Shown here piece by piece: positions 1 to 11,898 of a stretch of DNA of 64,000 nucleotides. Source of the stretch: Ardenticatenia bacterium. Its GTDB lineage: Bacteria > Chloroflexota > Anaerolineae > Ardenticatenales > Ardenticatenaceae. Below the pieces are notes generated by a model. It did no database searches, was not told where the DNA came from, and saw only the letters and a program-made list of their open reading frames with translations. The stretch lies in contig JAUZRY010000027.1 of assembly GCA_030949995.1 (NCBI GenBank), positions 1 through 64,000 of the forward strand, in the 5' to 3' direction. Both the position numbers and the translations under genes were made by a program. How positions within the stretch are numbered: the stretch's first letter is position 1; every line of letters begins with the position of its first letter.

Positions 1-945
1 ACGAGACCGCCTGGCAAGCAAGAAGAGGACCACGAAGATGAGCATCAAGCCCAGCCCTAGCAGGTGGGCGAAGAGGAAGCGATTCCAGAAGAACTCCCGG
101 AGCCAGTAGAGCACGGCCGCGCCCAACGGCGGCCCCCACACGGTGCCGAGGCCACCGAGAACGGCCGCCATGATCATCTCCAGGTTCCGGGGCTCGAAGA
201 AGACCACATCGGGGTCGATGTAGGTGTTCTGCCACGCCCAGAAGCCACCCACCAGCCCGGTGAGAAAGGCGGAGAGGGCGAAGGCTGTTGTCTTGTGAAG
301 GGTGGTGTTGATGCCCCGCATCTCGGCACCAACTTCGTCCTCGCGGATGGCCATGAGGCTGAGGCCGAACTCCGAATTGCGAATCCACCACATGAGTCCC
401 ACGGAGAGGGCCATGAGCCCGAGGGCGATGTAGTATTCTTGGGTGCGGTTCAGCTCGGGGGGAAGGTCGAGTCCGCCGCCCCCGCCGGTGATGGGGGCGA
501 CGAGGCGCACGATTTCCCGCATCGCCAGCAGGGTGGCCAGCATGGCAATGGAGAAGTAGGGTCCTTTCAGCCGCAGTGTGGCCGAGCCCACTGCCAGGGC
601 GAAGAGCATGGCCGTCAGGCCGCTGAAGGGCCACGCCTGCCAGAAGGACAATTGGGGGGCGAAGATCACATCGCTGGATCGGGTCATGAGAATGCCCACA
701 GTGTAGGCCCCGATGCCGAAGAAGGTCAGGTGGCCGAAGTCCACGTAGCCCGTCATGCCGCCGATGAGGTTCCAGTTGCTCGCCAGCGTAATCAGCAAGA
801 ACATCTGGATGGCGATGAGGAGCCGGGCTGTCGTCGGCTCGGTAAAGGGGTAGAGAGCGGCCACGAGGATCATGATCACCCACAGCCAAATGTCATAACG
901 GCGAATGGGATTTCCGGGAGCGGATGAGGGTGTGAAGCCGCTCAT
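1..945 (-). CDS. livM: Branched-chain amino-acid ABC transporter permease LivM (partial, runs off left edge)
   Basis: Membrane permease of a HAAT-family ABC importer for branched-chain amino acids or similar small organic solutes. The minus-strand frame is open from ATG 945 to position 1 (315 codons, no stop), so the C-terminal end lies outside the window. The translation is mostly hydrophobic with about eight membrane segments. It carries the LivM-type cytoplasmic loop AIREDEVGAEMRGI near residue 200, which contacts the ATPase. Its ATG overlaps the livH stop (TGA 944-942), showing translational coupling. The ATPase genes livG/livF would be expected beyond the left edge. The family call is firm; the substrate is unknown. 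Confidence 0.92.
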   Translation of the reverse strand, partial: MSGFTPSSAPGNPIRRYDIWLWVIMILVAALYPFTEPTTARLLIAIQMFLLITLASNWNLIGGMTGYVDFGHLTFFGIGAYTVGILMTRSSDVIFAPQLSFWQAWPFSGLTAMLFALAVGSATLRLKGPYFSIAMLATLLAMREIVRLVAPITGGGGGLDLPPELNRTQEYYIALGLMALSVGLMWWIRNSEFGLSLMAIREDEVGAEMRGINTTLHKTTAFALSAFLTGLVGGFWAWQNTYIDPDVVFFEPRNLEMIMAAVLGGLGTVWGPPLGAAVLYWLREFFWNRFLFAHLLGLGLMLIFVVLFLLARRSR

Positions 946-1826
946 GCGCCTTCCTCCACGGGGCGAAGTCCCTTGAGCAGGCCTTGGGGCCTAGTCACCA
1001 GCACCAACACCAGGATGAGGAAGCTCACAGCCGTGCCCACTTTCGCGCCCGTGCCCGGCACGTAGATGGTGAGCAGGGTCTCCACGATGCCTAGCAGGAG
1101 CCCGCCCAAGAGTGCGCCGGGAATGCGCCCTAGCCCGCCCAATGCTGTGATGGCAAAGGCGCGCACTGTGAAGAGCGGCCCCATGAAGGGGAAGATGGGC
1201 TGGATGGGCGCGATCATGGCGCCGGCCATGGCCGTAAGGCCCACACAGATGCCCGCAGTGATCGCGTACACCCGATGAATGTCAATGCCCACGATTTTGG
1301 CCGCCTCCTTGTTTTGGGCGGCTGCCCGGATGGATTTGCCCAACCTGGTGCGTTGGAGAAAGAGGTGGAGTCCTGCCATGATGAGCAGCCCGGCGAAGAA
1401 GATGATTGTCTTCACCGTGGGAAAAGTCAGCCCGGCCACCTCGAAGGAGCCGGCGTAGGCCACTGTGACTGAGCGGTAGTCGGCCGTGTAGATGAGCTTG
1501 TAGATGTTGGCGATGGAAATGGAAAGGCCGAAGCTCAGCAACAGGGAGATCAGGTGGGGGCGTTCCACCACCCGGTTGATGACCAGCCACTGGAGCACAT
1601 AGCCCACCACGAACATGATTGGGAAGACCAGCACGGCTGACACAAGGGGATCAATGCCAAATTGCCGGAACATGACCCAGGCGAAGTAGGCGCCCATCAT
1701 GACGTACTCGCCGTGGGCCAAGTTGATAATGCCCATGACCCCCCAAATGATGGAGAAGCCCAAGATCATGAAGCCGTAGAACCCGCCCACCAGAATGCCA
1801 TTGAGCAGGGCTTGCAGGAAGAACAT
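942..1826 (-). CDS. livH: Branched-chain amino-acid ABC transporter permease LivH
   Basis: Second permease of the HAAT importer, 294 residues, the usual length. The N-terminus FLQALLNGILVGGFYG is typical of LivH and is followed by about eight membrane helices. The ATPase-contact loop AAAQNKEAAKIVGID lies near residue 167. The gene follows livK on the minus strand after a 93-nt gap that holds a strong stem-loop, and overlaps livM by 4 nt. The gap hairpin probably allows more binding protein than permease to be made (inference). Substrate specificity cannot be read from the permease. Confidence 0.95.
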   Translation of the reverse strand: MFFLQALLNGILVGGFYGFMILGFSIIWGVMGIINLAHGEYVMMGAYFAWVMFRQFGIDPLVSAVLVFPIMFVVGYVLQWLVINRVVERPHLISLLLSFGLSISIANIYKLIYTADYRSVTVAYAGSFEVAGLTFPTVKTIIFFAGLLIMAGLHLFLQRTRLGKSIRAAAQNKEAAKIVGIDIHRVYAITAGICVGLTAMAGAMIAPIQPIFPFMGPLFTVRAFAITALGGLGRIPGALLGGLLLGIVETLLTIYVPGTGAKVGTAVSFLILVLVLVTRPQGLLKGLRPVEEGA

Positions 1827-1860
1827 GTCAAGTCTCCTCGACGAGGTGGGAAATCAGGGC

Positions 1861-1895
1861 GGCCGGGGAGGAGTTTCGGGTTGCCCTCCCCGGCC
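1861..1895 (-). terminator. Intercistronic stem-loop between livK and livH
   Basis: A perfect 11-bp inverted repeat (1861-1871 with 1885-1895, arms GGCCGGGGAGG/CCTCCCCGGCC) encloses a 13-nt loop in the livK-livH gap. There is no U-run, so it fits an mRNA-stabilising or partially terminating element after the binding-protein gene better than a full terminator. Confidence 0.6.
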
Positions 1896-1919
1896 ACACC
1901 ACAGAGCGTGCGTGGGCGC

Positions 1920-3209
1920 TCACCGTTCGTTCCACGGCGTCATGGGGTAGATGAGGTCGGCCACCGCCGCCTCTTCAGGGGCGACGACGACGATTTGGCC
2001 GTCTTGGATCTGGATGGCGCCCATGGCCTTGGCCACGTTTTTGCCCGTCTCGTCGAACTTGATGGGGCCGTAGAAGGTCATCACGTCCATGTCTAACAGT
2101 GCCTGGCGCACGGCGTCGGAGTCCAATGAGCCGGCCTCCTCGATGGCGATCTGGAGGGCCAAGGCAGTAGCCGTGGATTCAGCGGCCTGGTAGGTGGGGG
2201 GCTCGTTCCAGCGCTCTTCGTAGCGCTTGGCGTATTCTTCGGGCGTGCCGAAATATTGGCCTTGCCAGGCCATGGTGCGCTCCCACTGCGTGGGGCCGAT
2301 GATGTAGTCAGCAGTCTTGCCGAGCTCCTGCACGAACTCGGGGTTGGAGGGGCCCACGGTCAACATAAACGCCTTGGGGGCGAAGTCCACCTCCTCAGCG
2401 TTGCGGGCCAGCAGCACGCCGTCGACGAAGTGGCCCGCGCCCACGAAGACGTCGGGGTTCAGGTCTTTGAACTTCGTCATCAGCGCGGTGGCGTCCTTAA
2501 TGTCCGCGGGATAGCTCTCCACGGCCAGCACGTCCATGCCGTATTCCTGGGCCCACTTCTCTGCCCCTTGGGCCACGCTCTTGGGGAAGGGCGAGTCCTT
2601 GTAGGCGATGACCACGCTCTTGGCGCCCGCATCGGCCAACGCCTTCAGGCCCGATTCCGTGTAGCGGGAAGCGGGGGTCAGCACGGCGAAGAGGTACTTG
2701 AAGCCCCGTTCGAAGAGGCTGTCGGAGGCCCCGTTCCCCTCGACCATGATGATCTTGTACTTCTCGGAGATGGCGCTGGCCGCTTTGGTGAGCCCGGAGC
2801 TGTAGGGGCCTAAGAGGAACTGGACTTTGTCCTCGGTAATCAGCTTCTCGGTCAACCTGGTGACGGTGTCAGGGTTGCTCTCGTCGTCGTAGATGATCAA
2901 CTCCACCTTGTAGCGCTCATCGCCGACCTTAATGCCGCCGTACTCGTTGTTCACCCACTCTTGCCAGAGGATGTACCCCTGGCGGGTGTCCTGTCCCTCA
3001 CGGGCGTACTTGCCCGTCTCGCTCACGGCGGCCCCAATGCGGATGACCTTTGCTTCCATTTCCTCCATTTGGTCCTTCGGTGCGTCCGCTTCCTGTTCCG
3101 CCTGCCCTCCCGTTTCGGCTTGGGGCTCAGGGGTTGGGGTTGCTGGCGATGGACAGGCCACCAACAGCACGGCCAGCATGATGAGAAGACCGAACGTGAG
3201 CTTGCGCAT
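1920..3209 (-). CDS. livK: HAAT-family ABC transporter substrate-binding lipoprotein
   Basis: Extracytoplasmic solute-binding protein feeding LivH/LivM; 429 residues. A signal peptide ends in the lipobox LLVAC with Cys19, followed by a Pro/Thr/Glu-rich linker (about residues 20-50). The periplasmic-binding type I fold then begins at IRIGAAVSETGKYA, with the typical GPYSSGLT segment after the first lobe. First gene of the livKHM operon; a minus-strand promoter with an extended -10 lies about 70 nt upstream. The ligand could be branched-chain amino acids, amides or urea; the sequence does not decide. Confidence 0.93.
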   Translation of the reverse strand: MRKLTFGLLIMLAVLLVACPSPATPTPEPQAETGGQAEQEADAPKDQMEEMEAKVIRIGAAVSETGKYAREGQDTRQGYILWQEWVNNEYGGIKVGDERYKVELIIYDDESNPDTVTRLTEKLITEDKVQFLLGPYSSGLTKAASAISEKYKIIMVEGNGASDSLFERGFKYLFAVLTPASRYTESGLKALADAGAKSVVIAYKDSPFPKSVAQGAEKWAQEYGMDVLAVESYPADIKDATALMTKFKDLNPDVFVGAGHFVDGVLLARNAEEVDFAPKAFMLTVGPSNPEFVQELGKTADYIIGPTQWERTMAWQGQYFGTPEEYAKRYEERWNEPPTYQAAESTATALALQIAIEEAGSLDSDAVRQALLDMDVMTFYGPIKFDETGKNVAKAMGAIQIQDGQIVVVAPEEAAVADLIYPMTPWNER

Positions 3210-3280
3210 CTCTCTCCTCCTTTGGATTCACCAACGACCATTGCCGGTTCGGTTGGGTTGGACACAGCGGGGGTGGCGCT

Positions 3281-3310
3281 ATTATAGCAATTCTCCACAG
3301 AGTGGGAAAA
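3281..3310 (-). promoter_or_regulatory. Probable promoter of livKHM
   Basis: On the minus strand an extended -10, TGCTATAAT (hexamer 3286-3281), has only a weak T-rich -35 about 17 nt upstream (3309-3304). Distance and orientation suit livK (start 3209). Confidence 0.5.
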
Positions 3311-3479
3311 TCGACCTGTGCGCTCTGGCGCAGAGGAGCGTGGTGGGGAGCCCTCGATTTGCCGCCAGGCCGTTTCCCCATATACTTCCCAAAGGGAAGC
3401 AAGCGAGAAGGTGCCCTGTGGCGGGCACAGTGTGCCCATGGTGTTCCGTTTCCCGAATATCGACGACCCGAGGAGCGTT

Positions 3480-4535
3480 ATGCCCGTCGAACATTTCGTG
3501 GACGAAGCGGTCTTCGAGCACTTAGCGGAGGAATGGGAAGCGCTCCACGCCATGAGCCCCACGGCCACAGTTTTCAACAGCCTCGCGTGGTGCCGGGTGT
3601 GGTGGCGCCACTTTGGTGCATCTGGCCGGCTCCACGTGTTGGCCGTGCGTGCCGAAGAAGACACGTTGGTAGGCTTGGCTCCCATGCGGATGGCCCCACC
3701 CCACGAGACGGGCTTCTCACGACCGGTCATCCGCTTTGTGGGCAGTACTGACCTGTGTGACTACCAGGATATGCTTTTCGCACCGGGGTATGAGTGGTAC
3801 GTAGTGGAGCGGCTTCTGGCCGTTTGGGAGCACGTGGGCTGTCAATGTGCCCTCGACCTGCATGCTGTCCCGCACAGGTCGCCGACCGTTCACGCTCTCT
3901 CTGCCCTGTGCCAACAGCTCGGCTACTCGGTGGTCCGGGAGGCCGAGGAGGTGTGTCCTGTTGTGCCCCTTCCCGGGCGCTGGCAAGACTACGTGCAGAG
4001 CCTCGATGCCAAGGATCGGCGTGAGTTGCGGCGCAAGATGCGCAAAGCCGGCCGGGCTGGGCTGGTGAGCTGGTATCGCGTGACCGATCCGGCCCACGTT
4101 GCCGAAGACTTGCCGCTGTTTTTCGCCCTGCACCGGGCCGGTGCGCCGGAGAAGGCGGCCTTCATGGACACTCGCCGGGAGGCGTTTTTCGCCGACATGG
4201 TCTCGTCCTTGGCGGCTCACGGGTGGGTGTGGCTGGCGTTTCTGTTGGTCGATGGGACGCCGGCAGCTTGTTACCTGGGATTCGACTTCCGGGGCGAAAT
4301 TCAAGTCTACAACTCCGGCCTGGCGCCAACGGTTGCCCCTCGCCTGAGCCCTGGGTGGATGCTTCTGGGATACTTGATTGAACATGCCATCGCTCTGCGG
4401 CGACATCGTTTTAACTTCTTGCGAGGCGAGGAGGCGTACAAGTATCAGTTTGGCGCCAGGCCGGAGCCGATTTATCATCTTCGCGTTGTACCGACCGCGC
4501 ACAGCTCGGTCCGCCACGCTCCGGCGCCGACGTAG
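3480..4535 (+). CDS. GNAT-fold acyltransferase of the CelD/BcsL (Acetyltransf_6) type
   Basis: Predicted cytoplasmic acyltransferase of 351 residues. It has the two-lobe pattern of the CelD/FemAB-like group: an N-terminal part with FNSLAWCRVWWRHFG and LVGLAPM, then a C-terminal GNAT half. The second half holds RRELRRKMRKAGRAG and a late VDGTPAACYLGFDF strand; proteins of this family often act in exopolysaccharide or cell-envelope modification. The frame is open farther upstream, but ATG 3480 has GAGGAG four nt before it and begins the conserved part; ATG 3438 is an alternative. The next gene in the same direction is a glycosyltransferase, which supports a glycan role. The acceptor is unknown. 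Confidence 0.72.
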   Translation: MPVEHFVDEAVFEHLAEEWEALHAMSPTATVFNSLAWCRVWWRHFGASGRLHVLAVRAEEDTLVGLAPMRMAPPHETGFSRPVIRFVGSTDLCDYQDMLFAPGYEWYVVERLLAVWEHVGCQCALDLHAVPHRSPTVHALSALCQQLGYSVVREAEEVCPVVPLPGRWQDYVQSLDAKDRRELRRKMRKAGRAGLVSWYRVTDPAHVAEDLPLFFALHRAGAPEKAAFMDTRREAFFADMVSSLAAHGWVWLAFLLVDGTPAACYLGFDFRGEIQVYNSGLAPTVAPRLSPGWMLLGYLIEHAIALRRHRFNFLRGEEAYKYQFGARPEPIYHLRVVPTAHSSVRHAPAPT

Positions 4536-4784
4536 ATGTTGGCCGCGTGCGGGTGGTGCCGGAAGCACACGCCGGCCCTCTGGGCTGCGCTCGACGTGTC
4601 AAGCTCCGGGCATTGGGTGGCCTCGTGTTGGGCGTGACACAGACGGGCGCGCGCACGGGTGGCCTGTTGGCCACGTCTCCGGCCTGCGGACCTTTTCTCC
4701 CCCACTGAGGCATCCACAGGGGGGGCTGTGTGGACGGTGGGTCTCGCGGCCACAACGTACAAACCACATTAATGGGGGAGACCC

Positions 4785-6131
4785 ATGCTTGACCGAACGA
4801 CCTGCTGTGATCAGATGATCTGTTCGATGCCCTTTGGGGATGCCTCCACGCACTCCACAGGGGGGCGCATCGCCATGCTCAGCGTGCACACGTGTCCTCT
4901 GGCCATGTTGGGGGGACGCAAGACGGGCGGCATGAACGTCTACGTGCGCGAGCTGAGCCGAGAATTGGGCCGGCGCGGGTGGGCTGTGGACATTTTCACC
5001 CACGCCGAGAGCCTAACGCGGCCGGCCGTGGTGCGGCTGGGACACAACGTGCGGGTCGTTCACGTGGTGGCGGGGCCTGTGAGGCATGTGGGTCGATATG
5101 AACTCTACCACTACCTTCCCGAATTTGCCCAGAACGTGGTGGCGTTTGCCGAGGCTCAAGGGCTCAGCTACGACCTCATTCACAGTCACTATTGGCTGAG
5201 CGGCTTGGTGGCGAGTCGGCTCCGCAGAACGTGGGGCGTGCCCTTCGTCCAGATGTTTCACACGTTGGGCGCGCTGAAGAATCAAGTGGCCGAGAGCGAG
5301 GCTGACCGCGAGCGGGAGGTGCGCATCGAAAGCGAAGCGCACCTCATGCGCTTGGCCGACTTCTTAGTGGCGGCAACGCCTTTTGACAGGCATCACATGA
5401 TCGCCCACTACGGCGCCGATCCCCGCAACGTGCGTGTGATTCCCTGCGGTGTTAACTTGAAGCTCTTTCGCCCCCTGTGCCAGCACGAGGCCCGAGCCGA
5501 GTTGGGCCTGTCGCCAGCCAGCCGCATTCTGCTCTACGTGGGGCGCATCGAGCCCCTGAAGGGGGTAGAGACGCTTCTCCAGGCAATGGCCCTGTTGGTG
5601 GCGCGCCGGCCAATGTGGCGTTCAACAGCTCGTCTGCTGATCGTTGGCGGCCAGGTGCCCTCGCGTGCCCACGGGTGGCCGGAGGAGATGGCCCGCCTGC
5701 ACCGGCTGCGAGCCTTTCTGGGGCTCAGTGATGTGGTCACATTCTTTGGCGCCCAAGACCAGGAGACGTTGCCCTACTTCTACGCTGCTGCTGATGTTGT
5801 TGTCGTGCCCAGTCACTACGAGAGCTTCGGTTTGGTGGCGCTGGAGGCAATGGCCTGTGGGACGCCCGTGGTGGCCAGCCGGGTGGGTGGGTTGGCGTAC
5901 ACGGTGCAAGACGGCAAGACCGGTTTCCTCGTCCCGCCAAAGGTGCCGGAGGCGTTAGCCCACCGGCTGGAGACCCTGTTGGACAATCCCACGCTCCGAC
6001 ATCGTTTGGGGCGGAATGGGGTGCAGCGGGCTCGGCGCTTCGGCTGGTCCGCCGTGGCTGACCGCGTTGAGGCGCTGTACAGACGTGTGCAGCCACGCTT
6101 GACAGGCCAACCATATCGGCACGCCGGATGA
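4785..6131 (+). CDS. GT4-family glycosyltransferase (sucrose-phosphate-synthase/MshA-like)
   Basis: Retaining glycosyltransferase with GT-B fold, 448 residues. The N-terminal donor/acceptor motif GGMNVYVREL is near residue 48, HSHYWLSG lies mid N-domain, and the C-terminal nucleotide-sugar site has the E-x7-E motif ESFGLVALE near residues 346-354 followed by GTPVVAS and GGLAYTV. This pattern is shared by MshA, sucrose-phosphate synthase and many exopolysaccharide transferases, so the product is undecided. ATG 4785 has GGGGGAG four nt upstream; ATG 4875 (before LSVHTCPLAM) is an alternative with a similar G-rich site. Convergent with mutY, 14 nt between stops. Confidence 0.85.
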   Translation: MLDRTTCCDQMICSMPFGDASTHSTGGRIAMLSVHTCPLAMLGGRKTGGMNVYVRELSRELGRRGWAVDIFTHAESLTRPAVVRLGHNVRVVHVVAGPVRHVGRYELYHYLPEFAQNVVAFAEAQGLSYDLIHSHYWLSGLVASRLRRTWGVPFVQMFHTLGALKNQVAESEADREREVRIESEAHLMRLADFLVAATPFDRHHMIAHYGADPRNVRVIPCGVNLKLFRPLCQHEARAELGLSPASRILLYVGRIEPLKGVETLLQAMALLVARRPMWRSTARLLIVGGQVPSRAHGWPEEMARLHRLRAFLGLSDVVTFFGAQDQETLPYFYAAADVVVVPSHYESFGLVALEAMACGTPVVASRVGGLAYTVQDGKTGFLVPPKVPEALAHRLETLLDNPTLRHRLGRNGVQRARRFGWSAVADRVEALYRRVQPRLTGQPYRHAG

Positions 6132-6145
6132 GGACGGGACCGCGT

Positions 6146-7297
6146 CTACGGCGGTCGAGGTGAGCCCTCGTGGGAATCCGCCAGCTTCTTCCCCGTGCCC
6201 AGAACGTGTTCGATCACCTTGAGGTCGGCTGCTGACCAGGCGAACCGGTGTAACGCCTCGGGGTGCACCCAGCGCCACTCGGCCACGTGGAGGGCTTGAG
6301 GGGTGCCCCCGATGTGCCGGCAGTGGAAGGCGTGCAGGGTAATGGAGAAGTGGGAGTACCCGTGCTCCACGCGGGCGGCCAGCGTTCCCACGGCCACCTC
6401 GATGCCCAATTCCTCGTGCAGCTCTCGTCGGAGGCAGGCCTCGAGCGTTTCGTCCGGCCGGCACTTGCCGCCGGGAAACTCCCACAGCCCGCCTAACATC
6501 TTCCCCGGCGGACGCTTGGCAATGAGCAGTTCCCCCTGCCCGTTCCAAATGAGACCGGCGGCCACCTGATAGTGAGGGCGCGGCCGGCGCGGCACACGGC
6601 GTGGGAGTTCGTGCTGGCGTCCCTGACGTCGGGCTCCACATTCGTCGTGCCATGGGCAGCGCTCACACCGGGGGGCTCGTGGCCGGCAGATGGTGGCGCC
6701 CAACTCCATGAGAGCTTGGTTCCACGCCCCAGCCTCCTCGGCGTCGGGGAGGAGGCGGTCAGCGGCCTCGCGGAGGAGGTGCTCGCCTCGGGAGGTGTTG
6801 ATGGGCTCGTCGAGGGCCAGCAGGCGGGCCAACACGCGCCGGCCGTTGCCGTCCAACGCGACAGCCCGCTGTCCGAAGGCTATGCTGGCTATGGCGCCGG
6901 CCGTGTAGGGGCCGATGCCGGGTAAGGCCATGAGCGCTTCCGCCGAGGCGGGGAGCTGGCCGCCGTGCTCTTCGACCACGAGACGAGCGGCCTCGTGGAG
7001 CTTGCGCGCGCGGGCGTAATACCCCAGCCCCTCCCACAGCTTCAGCACGTCGTCCAGAGAGGCCTTGGCCAGGTGCATCACGGTGGGAAAGCGGGCCATC
7101 CAGCGCTCGTAGAAGGGCACCACGCGGGCCACTTGAGTCTGTTGGAGCATCACCTCACTGACCCAGATGGCGTAAGGGTCCCGGGTGCGCCGCCAGGGCA
7201 GGTCGCGGGCCACGCCGCGGTACCACGTCAACAGGCGTTCTTGGAGCCGTCGAATGAGGTGGGCGTCCCATGAGAGGGCCACGGCAGCGGACTCCAT
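6146..7297 (-). CDS. mutY: A/G-specific adenine DNA glycosylase MutY
   Basis: Base-excision repair enzyme removing adenine opposite 8-oxoguanine; 383 residues. The HhH-GPD domain contains the catalytic Glu in SEVMLQQTQV, the hairpin LPGIGPYTAGAI and the catalytic Asp in VALDGNGRR. The 4Fe-4S loop C-x6-C-x2-C-x5-C spans about residues 202-218. The C-terminal NUDIX-like domain keeps a full NUDIX box (G-x5-E-x7-REL-x-EELG), more complete than in many MutY proteins, where it only recognises 8-oxoG. ATG 7297 is chosen because it overlaps the antiporter stop as ATGA; an in-frame start at 7315 is possible. Confidence 0.95.
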   Translation of the reverse strand: MESAAVALSWDAHLIRRLQERLLTWYRGVARDLPWRRTRDPYAIWVSEVMLQQTQVARVVPFYERWMARFPTVMHLAKASLDDVLKLWEGLGYYARARKLHEAARLVVEEHGGQLPASAEALMALPGIGPYTAGAIASIAFGQRAVALDGNGRRVLARLLALDEPINTSRGEHLLREAADRLLPDAEEAGAWNQALMELGATICRPRAPRCERCPWHDECGARRQGRQHELPRRVPRRPRPHYQVAAGLIWNGQGELLIAKRPPGKMLGGLWEFPGGKCRPDETLEACLRRELHEELGIEVAVGTLAARVEHGYSHFSITLHAFHCRHIGGTPQALHVAEWRWVHPEALHRFAWSAADLKVIEHVLGTGKKLADSHEGSPRPP

Positions 7298-8256
7298 CAG
7301 CGGTTGAACAACCACACGGTGAAGGTCAAGTAGGAGGCGAAGAGGAACCCAGCCCGCCAGCCGCGCAGGGTCTTGTCGAGCACAAAGGGCCAGAGCAGAA
7401 TGGAGAAGGCCAGCATGATGGGAATTTCGACGCGCAGGATTTCCGGGGCCACGGGGATGGGGCGAACCGTGGCCGTGATGCCCAAGATGGCGAGCAAATT
7501 GTAGATGTTCGAGCCAATGATGTTGCCCACGGAGATGTCACTCTCCTTGCGGAGCGCGGCCACCAGCGAGGTGGCCAACTCCGGGAGGGAGGTGCCGAAG
7601 GCCACCAGTGTGATCCCGATGACGATTTCGCTGACGCCCAAGGCTCGCGCGATCGTCACAGCACCGTCCACCATGAAGCGGGAGCCAAACATGAGAACCA
7701 CGGTCCCCAAGGCGATGCGCCCTACCTCGGCCAAGCGGGTAGTGGGGGCGGTGATCGATTCCAGCTCCTCGAATTCCTCGATCTCGACCAACAGGGCCTC
7801 GTCGTCACCCCGCTTGGCCAACACGTAGGCCATGACGTTGAAGACGATCAGTCCGGCCACGAAGATGAGACCGTCCACCCTGCTGATGAGGCCATCGGCG
7901 GCCATCAGGAACGCAACCAGCGAGATGGCGATCATCAGGGGAATTTCCCGGCGGATGACTTGGGCGTGGACGGCAATGGGGAAGATGAGCCCCGTCAACC
8001 CGAGGATGAAGCCCACGTTGGCGATGTTGGAGCCAATCACATTGCCCAGGGCAATGTCGCTGGCCCCCCGCAGCGCTGCCGTAAGGCTCACCAACAGCTC
8101 GGGCGATGAGGTGCCGAAGGCCACAACAGTCAGCCCGATGACCAGCGTGGGTACGCCGAAGGAGCGGGCCAAGCGCGCTGCGCCCTTCACCAGCCAGTCG
8201 GCGCCGTAGAAGAGCCCCAACAGGCCCAAGATGACGAAAATCACGCTGAGCACCAT
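7297..8256 (-). CDS. Calcium/sodium antiporter (CaCA family, YrbG-like)
   Basis: Inner-membrane K+-independent Ca2+/Na+ exchanger of 319 residues with about ten membrane helices. The two inverted CaCA alpha-repeats are clear: GTSSPELLVSLTAALRG with GNVIGSN in the first half, and GTSLPELATSLVAALRK with GNIIGSN in the second. An acidic cytoplasmic loop (EIEEFEELE) separates the halves and could sense ions. It overlaps mutY by the stop/start ATGA and is the first gene of that two-gene minus-strand unit. Confidence 0.92.
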   Translation of the reverse strand: MVLSVIFVILGLLGLFYGADWLVKGAARLARSFGVPTLVIGLTVVAFGTSSPELLVSLTAALRGASDIALGNVIGSNIANVGFILGLTGLIFPIAVHAQVIRREIPLMIAISLVAFLMAADGLISRVDGLIFVAGLIVFNVMAYVLAKRGDDEALLVEIEEFEELESITAPTTRLAEVGRIALGTVVLMFGSRFMVDGAVTIARALGVSEIVIGITLVAFGTSLPELATSLVAALRKESDISVGNIIGSNIYNLLAILGITATVRPIPVAPEILRVEIPIMLAFSILLWPFVLDKTLRGWRAGFLFASYLTFTVWLFNR

Positions 8257-8426
8257 CGCTGTTTCCCCTCCGAAGCCGGCGCCCTAGGGTATCACAGGCA
8301 GGCTAAAGCGCCAAATTGGGCCCGAAGTCGAGCGGTGATGTTGCCCCTGAGCCCCTCCCGCGCTGTGACCGTTCCCGAGAGGATGACTTGGCCTGAACCA
8401 TGAGAGGCGCTCACGGGTCACATGGA

Positions 8427-8455
8427 TTGGGGGGGAAGGGGGAGTGTGGTATAAT
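8427..8455 (+). promoter_or_regulatory. Probable secA promoter
   Basis: TTGGGG (8427-8432), 17-nt spacer, TATAAT (8450-8455) with the extended TGG preceding it. It lies about 130 nt before the secA ATG within the 338-nt gap 8257-8594, which otherwise holds no recognisable gene. Confidence 0.6.
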
Positions 8456-8594
8456 CCACATGATGTTCTGTGGAGTGTTCGGGCTCTGTTACAGCGAAGC
8501 GGCTGTTTTCATTGTGCTTTTGAGCTCTCCTCGGCCCACTTGACCCGAAAACATCCCCTTGTGCTTGGTTCGAGGGGAATGATGGAGGTTCCCC

Positions 8595-11530
<2,936 letters not shown>

Positions 11531-11535
11531 TCGCC

Positions 11536-11898
11536 GTGAGGCAGCACTGGCCCAACGAAGTGAGCGAGTTGGTCGCCACGTTTGCTCGCTGGGACGTAGT
11601 GCGAGCGTTATTCGAGGGTCCTGGGGCGTTTATATCTTTGAACACCTTGGCCAGTTATGTGGGCCGCTCGGCTGATGAGGTTGAGGAGGAGCTGGCAGCG
11701 CTGGTGGCTGGAGGCTTTGTGGAGGAGCATCGGCAGGAAGGACAGAGCGTGTACGCGCTGTCAGCGAGGGCGGTCCCACTCGTCGAGGAGGTGGTGTTGG
11801 CCTGCCGCGACGAGGAAATCTGTCTCGCCCTTGTCGCCGAGCTGGTCCACAAGTGGCGGAACCGTGTACAGCCCAATGAACAGCGCCCGAAACCATGA
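11536..11898 (+). CDS. Small winged-helix-like protein
   Basis: Unrecognised 120-residue protein. The middle part (WDVVRALFEGPGAFISLNTLASYV, split here at the helix-turn) followed by SADEVEEELAALVAGGFVEEH and QSVYAL reads like a winged helix (helix, helix, recognition helix, beta wing), as in ArsR/MarR-type proteins. No metal or ligand motif is evident. GTG 11536 is preceded by AGGTGA at good distance; GTG 11527, overlapping the secA stop, is an alternative. It sits directly after secA and overlaps the following deaminase by 23 nt, so all three are probably cotranscribed. Confidence 0.65.
   Translation: MRQHWPNEVSELVATFARWDVVRALFEGPGAFISLNTLASYVGRSADEVEEELAALVAGGFVEEHRQEGQSVYALSARAVPLVEEVVLACRDEEICLALVAELVHKWRNRVQPNEQRPKP

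Noticed and set aside
64-927. Long plus-strand open frame opposite livM
   Set aside because: Its translation is Gly/Glu/His-rich low-complexity typical of antisense frames in GC-rich DNA; the minus strand encodes a clear LivM.
4707-4846. Inverted repeat GAGGCATCC/GGATGCCTC around the GT4 start
   Set aside because: Arms are nine bases and 120 nt apart, one of them inside the coding start; no functional reading.
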